Shown here piece after piece: positions 22,531 through 33,700 of a stretch of DNA of 64,000 nucleotides. Below the pieces are notes generated by a model. The model saw only the letters and a program-made list of their open reading frames with translations, was not told where the DNA came from and made no database searches. Numbering within the stretch: the first letter of the stretch is position 1; the number at the start of each line of letters is the position of its first letter. Both the position numbers and the translations under genes were made by a program. Origin of the DNA: Pholiota molesta (Eukaryota > Basidiomycota > Agaricomycetes > Agaricales > Strophariaceae); contig JACGCK010000193.1 in NCBI GenBank assembly GCA_014925825.1, forward strand, positions 20,258-84,257, written 5' to 3'.

Positions 22531-22997
22531 ATGGGAGCCTTGTCTCTCACTGCACACGAGCGAGCTTTCCTGCTGCTCGAAACTAAAATGAATCAACCTA
22601 ATAAAATCCCGAAGAAAATATGTTGTGTAAAGTGTACATCCTTTTTTTGTTATTCTTTTTTATACCTCAGCGGTTGCTCCATATTTATACATGTGTATGT
22701 ACCCTATAACGCTCTTAGATTGAACGTAGCTTTCGCTGAGTAGGTAAACTTGTTGTACATAACCATCTATAACGGACTACGATGTTGTGTTTTATCGTAT
22801 TATAACGTTGAATACATGGGAACACCCGAACACCCAATGAAGAGATGTAGATTTGGAACACTAGGCAGTTGACATTTGGAAGCCAAACTATTATTACAAA
22901 CACATGTAAGAATATTGTAGTATACAGAAAGAAGTTTAGAGTCATGAAGTCGTATATACAAACCTAACGGAAGCCCAACAGGTCAGCGGCATGGACT
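22531..22997. other. AT-rich intergenic between convergent genes
   Basis: 3' untranslated regions of the acidic protein gene and the FMN-binding protein gene. No gene is seen. Confidence 0.45.
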
Positions 22998-23804
22998 TTA
23001 AGGAACCAGCTCCAGCTCCTCCCAAACGCCGGGAGCGCCTTCTTTTTTCCTAAAGAGCGTTCGCCTATTCGGAACAACGCCCAGCTCAACCATATCGACT
23101 TCCAACGGATCAATAACAACCAGTGTAAAATGGGATAGAGCGGTGTCCCACAGTCGCTTCGCCTCCTCGTACCCCTCCTTGGCGGGATCAGGCTCGTCGA
23201 GACTTTTCTGCCAGGACTCCGCCTCCTTCTGCCCGCCCTCCAAAACGGACCCAGGCGCCGGCCGCAGCCACGTCGCGCGCATACCCGGGCTCATCGCCGT
23301 GAACGTCCCGCGCCGCGTCTCCTCCCAGTCGTGGCCTCTGAGCCCATACATCGCGCTCTCCGGCGCGGCGTCCGCGAAGGCCGCTGCGCACTGCGCGTAG
23401 AGCGGGGTGCTCGGGGCGGGGATGAAGTATATGGAGGACGCGAGGCGGTATTGCTCGCGCGTGCCGTCCATCCACCACACCACCTCCGCGCGCGCGTCCG
23501 CGAGGAGCTGGCTGACCTTGGGCGAGAGGACGTCGGTCGAGCTTAGGAGAAGCGGGAGGCCGGGGTTGGCCTTGTTTTCGAGGAATGAGCGGAAGATTTG
23601 CGAGCGGACGCGGGGGACGACTTGGTTGAATATGTTGAGTGTCTCGAGCGTCGCAATTTGAACCACTGGAAGGGGTTCAGTTTAGTCAAATGCTACAGTT
23701 TCTGGTTAGTCTGATGTAGGGGCAAGCTACGCACCTGTCTGATCTTTGTAATTGCTGAGGCCTTGTTCAATGGCGGCTTTCCAGCGAGGTATTTTCAAGG
23801 ACAT
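22998..23804 (-). CDS. Pyridoxamine 5'-phosphate oxidase-like protein, Alr4036 type
   Basis: Protein with the FMN-binding split-barrel fold of the PNPOx superfamily, in the Alr4036 group; the reaction is unknown. Two exons: 23804-23735 and 23665-22998, giving 245 residues. The N-terminus reads PRWKAAIEQGL, then VVQIATLET begins the barrel and RSQIFRSFL takes the place of the usual phosphate-binding Arg segment. EVVWWMDGTREQYRLASSIYFIP is the most characteristic stretch. The C-terminal half has WEETRRGTFTAMSPGMRATWLRP and ends in VDMVELGVVPNRRTLFRK, the usual close of this group. Exon 2 is GC-rich at third positions. A catalytic role in vitamin B6 metabolism should not be assumed. Confidence 0.82.
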
Positions 23805-23958
23805 CGTCGCCGTTGTAATGAGAAGTGGTAATTTAGGGGCTGAGATTCATATGGTGATCATCTAATCTTATCTATCCCCTTATAGGTCACGTTAATTACA
23901 TGGTAGACAAGCCTCGTACTCTCTCTTATCCTGCTATCCCAGTCAACCAGCAACCAGA

Positions 23959-25055
23959 ATGCCAGACGATCTCCCAAGGATACTAGAAACTACAGACCTA
24001 CCGATATCTGAAGCCAAGTAAGCATCAGTCATCCTAGATAGACTGTTGACTTCAGCATCAACGATATTCATATGAATCCTACACAGATGGATTACTTTGA
24101 AGAAGGCGACCTATCTAGATCAGGATGGGAAACAGGTTCATCGAAATGTTGATTTATTGTTCATTTTATTTAATTATTTCTCTGGAAGAGAGTATGGGAA
24201 TACGCAGAAAGAAAGACGCGGGCTAAAGCATCTGGAGTCGATGGTGAGCGCAACGTTACTGGCATGTTTGTCGTGCCGTCGCTGAGCGCTGATCGCTGTT
24301 GTTCTGCAGGCGTTGCTGTACTCGCAGTTATACGCTCGAAGACTAACGCTTTCCCTGTGTCAACAATTCTTATTGAGCAATACAGGCCTCCCATTGGGAA
24401 ATTCCTCATTGGTACGACATCTTCTTACCTCTGCATTTGACACACTCTTACATACTAATGATCCCCCGAATGACAGAACTACCAGCAGGTAGGCTTGATA
24501 GCATAGAAGTCGATAATTTTCTAAGTCTCAACGTCCAGGGCTGGTCGATGAGGGCGAAACAGTAGAAGCGGCTGCAATCCGCGAACTTCGTGAAGAAACA
24601 GGATACATCGCCGACGAAGTCCTGCAAATGTCTCCCGTCATTGTCGCCGACCCAGGTGCGTTCTAGGTCATATCAATACTTTTAAGTGTACTCACCCTGC
24701 CATATTTCGACCCAGGAATGACCAATGCCAATATGCAACTCGCTGTTATCAGCGTCACAATGGAGGACAAGCTGGAGACGCCCGTACCCCAACTTGATGC
24801 CGGCGAACACATCGTTACGCGAGTGGTGGAACTCGCACACTTGCAAGATGCGTTAAATGGTAAGCAATTTTCTCGGAGACTAAGAAGCCTTCCCTCTGAG
24901 ATCATATTGTTTCCCAATAGAGTATGACAAGCAGGTTCGATCATCGACTCTTATTACACGATTAAAGGCTTATTTTTTGTCATTAGGGATTTGTAGTCAA
25001 TGCGCTCGTGACGCACTTTGCATTCGGATATACAGTTGCTCAGCAGTTCAAATAG
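23959..25055 (+). CDS. ADP-ribose pyrophosphatase, Nudix family (NUDT5/Ysa1 type)
   Basis: Hydrolyses ADP-ribose and other ADP-sugars to AMP and sugar phosphate, clearing reactive ADP-ribose in the cytosol or nucleus. Exons: 23959-24017, 24087-24135, 24189-24243, 24310-24411, 24477-24488, 24539-24655, 24716-24859, 24921-24934 and 24987-25055, giving 206 residues. The N-terminal substrate part has [10 protein letters not shown] and [31 protein letters not shown] leads into a complete Nudix box: [14 protein letters not shown], then [18 protein letters not shown] and [15 protein letters not shown] are typical of the NUDT5 group. The C-terminus [15 protein letters not shown] matches the family. 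Two exons are only 12 and 14 nt, the first ending at the start of the Nudix box. Confidence 0.92.
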
Positions 25056-25574
25056 CACTTTGGGTTTTCGATAGTATGACCAACCCAATAGGAAAATATC
25101 CTCTGAGGGTCAAATTCCATTCAGTTCGGATCAGAACTTACGAAATGAGGGTAAAACTTATGAGAGGGAGTCAGTGCTTCAAAGGGAGTTAGTATGCTCA
25201 GTGGATCCGAAGCGCAGAGTGGCATGTATTTCGCAAGCATTGCCTATGGGCGCATTATCAAAAGACCGAGGGCTTTACATTGTAGGTTCACATTGGTGCA
25301 CTAAGCCAGTGATAATACGGATGAATATCTCTCGTTATTTTCTATACAGAAGCTTTCAAAGATAAGAATCGGCAGCTTTGAGTGAGTCTGAACAATCTCC
25401 GGAAGCCGACTTGAAACTCGAAAGGAGGTGGCCTTCCTGCCCAAATTAGTACCGGCCAGTGCTTTAACTAGGATCAGTGGCACGCATTTCCTCAAACAAG
25501 ATAAAACGAGCTCAATTTCCCCTCTAACTTTTTTATAACATCCAATCCATCCAAAAAAAGGTTATCATATCACC
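25056..25574. other. Intergenic between Nudix and pseudokinase genes
   Basis: No gene or RNA recognised. Confidence 0.4.
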
Positions 25575-26399
25575 ATGCGCGCCATCGCTCGACACAGTCA
25601 TCATATATCTCAATATAAACCCCAACATATATCTAGATTCTCAGTACAGCCTCCCAGAAGCTTGCATCAGTTCAAGCATCCTCAAGAGGTCCTACGCGCC
25701 GTCCGCGACGCGATTTCTGGTAATGCCACAATTTAAATAACACGGTTTTATTTATTCATCTGACAGTGTCGCGCTTTCACAGCCCACGGACACCATTATA
25801 TGTCCACTGGCGCAATACACGGCGGCATAAATGTCGATACCATCTGCATTGGAGCCCCTCCTTCCGCACCTCACGTCCACGGATTCCTAATTGAGCCCTC
25901 CGCACGCACCCACGATCCCACTTTCAAATCCTTTCAGTCCCTCTCAGGAATCATATCTCGCAAGCAAAATTTCCCAATTGACTACCTCGACGAGCTAGAG
26001 TCATTCTACTACGTCCTCGCCTGGATGTGCTACGCTTACGACGGCGGTGTCGATGGCAAGCCCTATTTCACGCCCGCGTACCGGCGCTCTTCTCCCCTCA
26101 CACCCTGGGCGGGCGACCCAACCTCGCGCGAAGCGATACTGGAGAAAGAAGCAATGCTTTTTGGAACCGGGCTACGATATAGCCAGGCTCCGGTGTCTAA
26201 TTTCTGGGGTGGAGAGACGTTCCAGGAGCTTTTGGACAACCTGCACTATGTGATACGGTCGCGGTATATAGCAAAGACAGAACTTGGCCGACCGCGCACT
26301 ATGGAAGAGCTGCGGTTAGATGCGGGTGAGGACTATGAAGCATGCTTGGGCATAATCAATACGACGCTGTTCAAACTTGAACGGCGGGTTAGGAGTTAG
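25575..26399 (+). CDS. Truncated FunK1-like pseudokinase
   Basis: C-terminal half of a FunK1-type kinase. Exons 25575-25719 and 25783-26399 give 253 residues. After about 50 residues the protein enters what would be the catalytic loop, AIHGGINVDTI, where HRD is replaced by HGG; the later segment GFLIEPSAR lacks the metal-binding Asp of DFG. SLSGIISR stands at the activation segment and YLDELESFYYVLAWMC is the FunK1 signature. There is no N-lobe, so no ATP site. It is either a gene fragment or a short adaptor derived from a kinase. The frame is open and splicing is clean, so decay is not obvious. A CAG/TGT acceptor 18 nt earlier (25765) would break the frame. Confidence 0.7.
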
Positions 26400-26525
26400 C
26401 CAAATCCTTTCCCTCGTTATGTGATCATATAGCATTGAACATGTACTACTGACTTTCGATCATAGTCATGAAAGAAATCTTTATCAATTTAAGATAGGAT
26501 GCAAAGAACGTAAAAGCAATGAGGG

Positions 26526-26640
26526 GCATCAATTGACCACTGAACATGTACAGGCGCTAATTTCTTAGTTAGGCGCCCAATTACATGTCATTTCAACGTC
26601 GGGCCACTTGGCACTGAACAATCAATCGCAAGCGTTGAAT
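26526..26640 (+). repeat. Degenerate direct repeat, copy 1
   Basis: Shares with copy 2 at 26718-26797 the order of blocks GCATCAATTGA, a GCGC/AATT block, TTAGGCGCCCA, a CCACT/GGCAC block and CAAGCGT. Copy 1 is longer because of small insertions. Confidence 0.5.
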
Positions 26641-26717
26641 AGTGTGGCTTAGCGTATTCTATTAGGCTCAGCGGCGCCTGTATGCGGATAGGTATATAAG
26701 AAAATTTGTTAGAATAC

Positions 26718-26797
26718 GCATCAATTGATCACAAGCGCCAATTGCCTGTTTAGGCGCCCACAATGTGCCACTAAGCAACCAGCCACAAGCGTCTTAA
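26718..26797 (+). repeat. Degenerate direct repeat, copy 2
   Basis: Second copy of the repeat, with GCATCAATTGATCACAAGCG at its start and TTAGGCGCCCA in its middle. Confidence 0.5.
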
Positions 26798-27479
26798 AAG
26801 AAAGGAAAAACTATGCAACGCTAACTTTACTGGCGCATGCATGTCGAAAAGTATAAAGCGGGATGCCAGCGTGGACTCTGGAGACTGGAGGGCTCACTCC
26901 GAATGAGTCATTTATCACTTGATGAGCGTGATACCGGGACGCGCTTATGGTATCTCTTCAGATATGAGAGGATTAAATTTGCTAGCAGCTCGACGGTCGT
27001 CAAAACAGCCGGAGTAGGTCTTATGTTCATGATCCGTTGAATGTTGATATGTACATAGATAAATTGTAACAAGATATCTTGTGTTTAAGTGGCCTGAGAT
27101 TTACTTGTACTAGGCTCGAGCTCGCAGAAACAACAATTCAACCATATATGTACTGCAACTATTGAGAACGAACGTTTTTTGACTTAGTCTGAGGTGAAGA
27201 TAGAAAAATATGAATGATATCGAAAAATCCGCGAAAGCGTTGGAGCATTAACAAATGAGCAGTATGTCTGGGGCAAATAAAAATGTGCAACAGGATAAAT
27301 AACTCGATAAAGAATCATGTAATCAGTCGGCCAAGCATGAATAAGAAATTAAATCAAAGCATAGCTACGCAAATAACAGAAAGCTGCATATCTCCTTTCA
27401 ATGAACAACAAAAATCAAATCCGTAAGAAGCTTTGATGTCGAAGATTTCGTTTCGTATCAGTGTTCAAACCATAATACT

Positions 27480-30151
27480 CTAAGCACCATCTAGCTCTGG
27501 CAAATGCACGGCACCGAGCCAGGCCAATATAACTTCCACTCTAGGGCCATGTAAAGGGATATTGATCGTCATAGGTTTCTTCTTGCTGCCAGCCCCAGCC
27601 TTGTCCGCGGCCGCCTTTTCTGCCCGTTCCCGTTGGCGCTTAGCGACAGGTGCCAACAAGATTCGCGCAAAATCTAACGCCTCGGCCGCATCAGCGCGGA
27701 CGTGGATATGTTCTTCGGCGTTTCTCCCCGTAGCATGTTGAGAAGTATTGCCATTAGAGGTAGCAGGCTGAGGGGAAAGATCGTCCACATATGAGGCACT
27801 GGACAGGACATTCTGGCGCGTCGAAGAAGAGGAAGACCCAACATGGTGATCGTCCATAAAATCGTGATATGAGTTAGATTTCTCCATGATCGGAGATACT
27901 GGAAGTGCTATGTGATGACCTTCAATAGCAAGTCTGCATTTTCCTCGTTGAGCAGATAACGAGTGAGGTTGAGTGCCATTCCTCCAACCGCCGGCCAGAC
28001 GCTCCAGAACCTCGATAAATTCGGCCTGCGCCATAGATCTGGGTGGTAGGAAGATTGGATAACCTTCCAAGCCGTCTACGACGGATGCAGTGCGAATGAA
28101 GGCGGGAACAAGAGCCGAAAATTCTGCGAGCATCAGTTGACATATAAGGACGCTGAAATAGGACTCGACAAGAAGTGGATGGTAGGTGGTGAACATGGAA
28201 GGAGCATCCTGAATTGGCGGGGGCATATTCGCATGAGTCCCCGGGCGCATAGATTCAGAGAGTAAAAAAGCATAGTCGGCCTGAAAGGCAAGGTCGCCAT
28301 CCGGTATAGCATTGGATGATTCCAAGGAGTCGAAATGCGCCAGGAATTTTTCGTGATCCCGAAGACCTTTCTTCAAGAGCTGTGTGACGTAATCCCTGAA
28401 CGCTTTCTCTCCGAGAGCACTGGAATAGGCGAGAAGTTTTTCACCATCGGAGCGTCCTAAGGGTCCCTCGGGATTGCCAATCTCAACCCCGCCATATTTG
28501 CCGTTTACGATATAACACAATCGCAATTCAGCACCATCGACGGAAGGTGTCTTATGAACACCCTCTAATTTGAGCACAGCGGCTTCTATCATATGCATCG
28601 CTTGTTGAAGATAAGCAGCCCCACGCAGGAACAAAAGTTGAGGTTCGATGGGGTCCGGGGCATCTTCTAATATAGATGCATGTTTTAGAAGCGGTTCCCC
28701 GTCCGACCCATCGGCCCCATTTTCCATCGCGCTGGTACCATCAGGTGGGGCTTGTCCATTGGTGTGATTAGATGTACCACCCTTGCGTCGTTTTCCTTGC
28801 TTGTTCGTCCGCGAATCGCTCTGAGAGCTGTTGTTACGGTGAACCGTCTTCGCCTTTCGAATAGCTCTTGCTTCTTTCAGAGCATAGGTGAAGTCTTTTG
28901 TAGCCTGTGAAAATTCGTCTCGGAAGCAGTGCACGATCCCGCGTGTTCTATAATATTCAAGGTGCTGGGGATATGCCAATATCAATTCGTCCAAAACATT
29001 TGTGGTGGTCGACTCGGCTAGTTGCCTACGATATGTGTTAGTACACGAAGGCAAGATAAAAAAACGACAATCACCGAGAGGGTATTTTCTCATGGAAAAA
29101 GTGAACGTATTTCGCGTCAGCGTCGTTCGGGTCTGGATAAGACGCATAAAAAATATGACAAGCCAAACAAGAAATGGGTGCTCACCGACTTTGAGAACTC
29201 GTTCAGCCACGTCGTCAAACACGCTCCCTCCTTGCATGACCATCACACTGGACGCTATTTCGTCAGTTCTATATGCTTGTGCCAACTTTTGTACAGCAAG
29301 CGCTCTTAATCGATGAATACGTATAGGAGACATGGCTACGTTCCTTCCCCCTCCGTTGTTACCTCCGAGAGGGTTGAGTCCAAGTGATTGAGCAGCAGCC
29401 CATGGACTATTATTGAGTGAAGACCCAGATCTCATAGAGCCTAATTCTGCGGCAGAGAGGCCAGAAGAAGCACGGACAGATAATTCAGCAGCTTCATCGA
29501 TGAGTCGGCGAATATTCCTGACAGAACGAAAGACACCAGGATCGATTGGAGGAGGCGTAGCTTTACCCGGCTTGGGAGAGGGAAACGTAGGTGGAGGTGG
29601 TAATGGCGCGAATGTATTGTGTGGCGAATCTGGAGGAGTGAAATTTCCAAACTGATGGAAACGGTCGCGTTGTCTTCCAAAGGGAACGTTGGGAGAAGGT
29701 GGCATAAGGGAAGGTATGCGTGTCTCAGAGCCCGACAATGTTCCAGGATCGAGATTGAGGTTCAAGAGAGAATCCAGGAGCTCGAGAGGGAGTTGGAGCC
29801 AAGGTCCCTAAGGAAGGGTTGAGTTTGATCATGGAAAACATGGACTGGCGACTGCACACCTACGTGATATGAGCTTATATAGCGCCAGTGTTTATTTCTG
29901 CTGATACAGAGCACAGGGGGTCGGCCTTCAGCATCTCCGTCGTCTTTGGACGCCGTTCTCTGCGTCGAGTCTTTAGATTTAGCGGATTTCTTGGACTTCT
30001 TTTTCTTCTTCTTCTTCTGAGTGACGGTAGGAGATTCATCCGGAACTTCAACATCGATGGAAGTCGGAGACGTGCGCCCAGACTGTGTAAGAGGTGTCGA
30101 TAATTCCGAGACCGGGGGCGTGTCTGGCGGTGAGCTCAAAGAAGTGACCAT
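27480..30151 (-). CDS. Conserved fungal protein with TPR-like region, function unknown
   Basis: Large protein of 815 residues that I cannot place in a characterised family. Exons: 30151-29864, 29807-29186 and 29017-27480. The N-terminus is Ser/Pro/Thr-rich and carries a run of nine lysines within KKSKKSAKSK, likely a nuclear or nucleolar signal. Across the first junction lies NKHWRYISSYHGPWLQLPLE, a stretch that looks strongly conserved in kind. Pro-rich linkers follow, then HRLRALAVQKLAQAYR. AYPQHLEYYRTRGIVHCFRDEFSQATKDFTYALKEA, split here only for reference, has the spacing of a TPR helix pair. Another helical block carries LLFLRGAAYLQQAMHMIEAA. It ends in RVEVILAWLGAVHLPELDGA. The acceptor at 29018 is the only one nearby that keeps the frame, giving an intron of 168 nt. 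Confidence 0.75.
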
Positions 30152-30784
30152 GATATTATGATGGCTGTAGCGGAGCACGAGTGAGATATAGCAGTAGAAG
30201 GTGTACGGGTCAGCGTATTCGCTGTTTGGGACAGCGTTAAATTGGACAGTCGCGACCCTCAGAAACGAAATTTGTGCCAAGTAGATTCAAATTTCCCACG
30301 ATCTCGGTATACACACACTTTCAACCGACGCAGACTCCAGAGAATCAACTGAATATGCCATAAAGATCATTGAAGGCATGTGGATAAGTCAAACGATAAG
30401 GCACGGAGAATATATACATACATATGTACATGATGAAGGACCTAGGAGGAGCTGCTACAATGTTTGATAGAATCAAAGCAGAAAAGACCGAAACGCAGAA
30501 ACGGAATTTGAACGGAATATTGGTATCCAAAGATTACGAAGATGATCCTAGATTCCAGAGGCCGTAGAGATACAAAAGAAAGATTCATATCCAAGAAAGG
30601 GAGGGAGGAACACTATTTCTAATTGAAAAAAGAAGGCATTAACTTTGAATTCGAGATGCTAGACTGGCTGATAATCAGATTCATCTCTGCGAATAAGATA
30701 TATTTTAGTGAAAATTTCAACTTCAAAGACATAAATAACGCACTGGAGGAGAATATAGTACATAAAGCGTCAAGGTACAGCTGC
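30152..30784. other. Intergenic between the TPR-like gene and the RNA polymerase gene
   Basis: Promoter of the TPR-like gene and 3' end of the RNA polymerase gene. AT-rich; no gene seen. Confidence 0.45.
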
Positions 30785-33700
30785 TTAAGCCCGAAATTCA
30801 TCTTCACAGCGGTTGAGAGCACGCAAGAATGATGTGGAAAAGGTTTTGGCCTCATCGAATATGCGCAAATTCGGTGCATGTCCATTCGGAGAATTGCTGG
30901 CTTTGATGGAGCAGAGCTCCTGGAACGCCACAGAGAAGCCAAAGCTGGAACTCAGCTTATATGCATATGATGCCTTCACTTGGTTCAGATTTGGGGTAAG
31001 GTAGATGTCTTCAAGAGGCTGGACATAGGCGCGACTGGAGGGCAGCATTAGATCGTCCTGATCAGCCTTCCTTTTCACCTTTTTCTTAGATTTGGTAGGC
31101 GAACTTTGTGCACTGTTCTTCGCGCGTGATTTCGCACAAGCATCCAACCACATTTTGTGGGCGGCATCCACGAGGGTGCGAATTCTTTGAACTTCTTCGT
31201 AAAATTCTTTTATGCCTCGTTTGTCCGTTGCTGCAAGGGCATAGTCCATGGCAACCTCGTAAGGACGCAAAAGTTCAGCATCATTTACCTCTGTTGATTC
31301 AATGGTCTCGTATCGCTTGAGGAGATCGTTGCCCTTCCTCTGACCTGCCAGTTGCAAGGAGCCCAGAATATCCCTCGAGGCAACAGAGGAATTTGGATTG
31401 AGGAACTTGGATTTGTACCCAAACTTCTGGCTATCGGCTTGCAGCAGACCAGGCTTTAGTCTCCATCCACTCTTGTTTGAATCTAAGAGCGTCGCAAAGC
31501 TAGTCAAATCAAACTCAGTGAAATGTTCAAATTCCAATGCAAAAATCATGCTTACATATACGCGAGACGAATGGAATTGTCATGTCCATAGCCATATTTG
31601 ATAACAGCATTTTCGTGCATTGATGAGTATAATCCTACGCTATCTCCACTCAGATTTGCGATGAGGACCTCTTGGAAAGCTTCGTTGGCTTCTCGTTCCG
31701 ACAAAAGTCCAGCACGTTGACAAAAGGCTTCCACACTTTCGATATCACGAATAAAGTTGTCTTCTAGGAGCTTTTCTGGCGGGTTCGTGAATGGCTTATT
31801 TTGGAAAGCCTGTACGATTTTTGGATCACTGACGGCAATGAGCTCGTCTTAGGAAATGGTCAGATACAGATAAACAGGTATCAAAAGCGCAGAAACACGC
31901 ATACCTCCATCCATGTCTTACAATAAATTCCATGTCAAGGTTAATCAAAAATCCAAATTAATGAATAACACACCTCCGTCTGCGAGAATACTAGCGAGAC
32001 TCCTTTTTCCTTTCGTTGAAACGATAATCACGTCGGGCCATTTATCTAGCTCTCGCCTATCGACCGCGGTAACCTAATCATCATATTAGCTTATTATTAT
32101 TCGGACACACGGATATGAACCTTTTGCATATCCGAAGGAAGGCGAATCGGATACCGTCCGACCTGGAAGTGGTTTCGATGAAATCCAGCAACTTAAAGCC
32201 AAAATAAAGACGTACAAGAACCTCTCCTTCGAGAACGTGAACAAGCATTGACGTTCGAGGGTCTTTGCGAGGTCTGGAGAATCTATAGTAGATCTCTCCT
32301 TCTTCAAGGACACCAAGGGGATCTGGTATGCCAATTTACATGAGAATCTTCAACTCTCAAAGATGGTATGTGAAATGAAGTGTACCTGGTACAATAAATG
32401 CTCCCAGTGATTCCTCAATGGGTATGCGATACTTGCTGACTGAAGATTCGATAGCCTGTTTAATTATGTGTCTCATTTTGTCGTGCAGTTGCTTATTCTT
32501 TGCAGGATGGAATCCGGCTTGAATAAGTTCCACCGTAGATTCATACAAAGTATGAGGTGCTGAAACGAAATGCTTAGAATGAGCATTTATTGAGCAATGG
32601 TCGAAGATGAATCTTACCACCACTATATGAGTTTCGCCCGGTATACGTCGCAGCCTGCACGTCCTCAAATGGAGCAACAATGTCATTGATGTCCCCAGAA
32701 ACTTCCGCGCGCCCCCAATCACGGCCTTCAAACCCAAGAGCACGACTAAGAGACGCAGACAGTCTTTGAGTTCTGGAGCCCGAGATGTTGCCCATTTTAT
32801 TGACGGCATCCCAAAGGAAAAGCATTGCATGTGGTTTATCCCACTCTAGCAACGGGGCGATCTCGCGCTCAAGACCTTCCTCCATCATGTGCACCAGAGT
32901 CTCTTCAGAGATGCCATTTGAAAAAAGATTGACGATACTCTGTGCTGTAAGCGCAATGGACGCTGAAGGTCGGGAAGGACCGACGAGATCGAAAATCCTA
33001 TGCGCACGATCGAAAGAGCGATTCTTGATCTTGTTTTGCGAGGTGCGAATCCATATCTTCGGTTCTGCTGACCGATCCGTGGGATGGAGAATCCATAGGC
33101 CTTTGCTGCCATCGATGCGACCTTGGACTGCAGCGGGAATGCTCTCATAAGCAAGGTGTTTAACGATGTCGTGAAATGCAGCATGGTTCATGAAACCGCA
33201 GCCATCGGTCATGAGCATGTTAGCAGGCGGATTCTTCTTTCCAACCGGCCATTCGGAAGACGCTGGGTTTTTGTTCAAGGTTAATCACCCACAAAAAAGA
33301 GTCTTTAGACTTACTGAGATCATCGATAAAATGAATATTCTCTTCTTGAAATTCCAACACAGGGACTGAGTTCGACAGCCCCAAAGCAAATCGAGTCACG
33401 TATTTGCTAATGACCTTCGAGTGAAGAAAGTTAGAAATTTAAGTTGAAATATGTATGAAAAGCCCCGCTATACCTGGCCATAATTTTTCGCTTGGTCGAG
33501 AGGATTGTGCCAGTTTATGAAATCTCGGAACGGCATTCGGAATTGGTCACCACACCATTCCTGAGAGGTTCGGTCGAAATCTTCGTTTGTCTCGACCATG
33601 TAAAGGTGGCTATCCTTGGCATGGAAAGGAAGAAAAACTCGCCCACAAAGGATAAACTTCTTCGTCAGGAAAGCCTTCACTTTTTCGTTCTCGTTCTTCA

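Larger units (their letters stand above)
26400..27479. other. Intergenic with degenerate repeats
   Basis: No supported gene. It holds two copies of a degenerate repeat (26526-26640 and 26718-26797). The right half is AT-rich and is likely the 3' region of the next, antisense gene. Confidence 0.45.
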
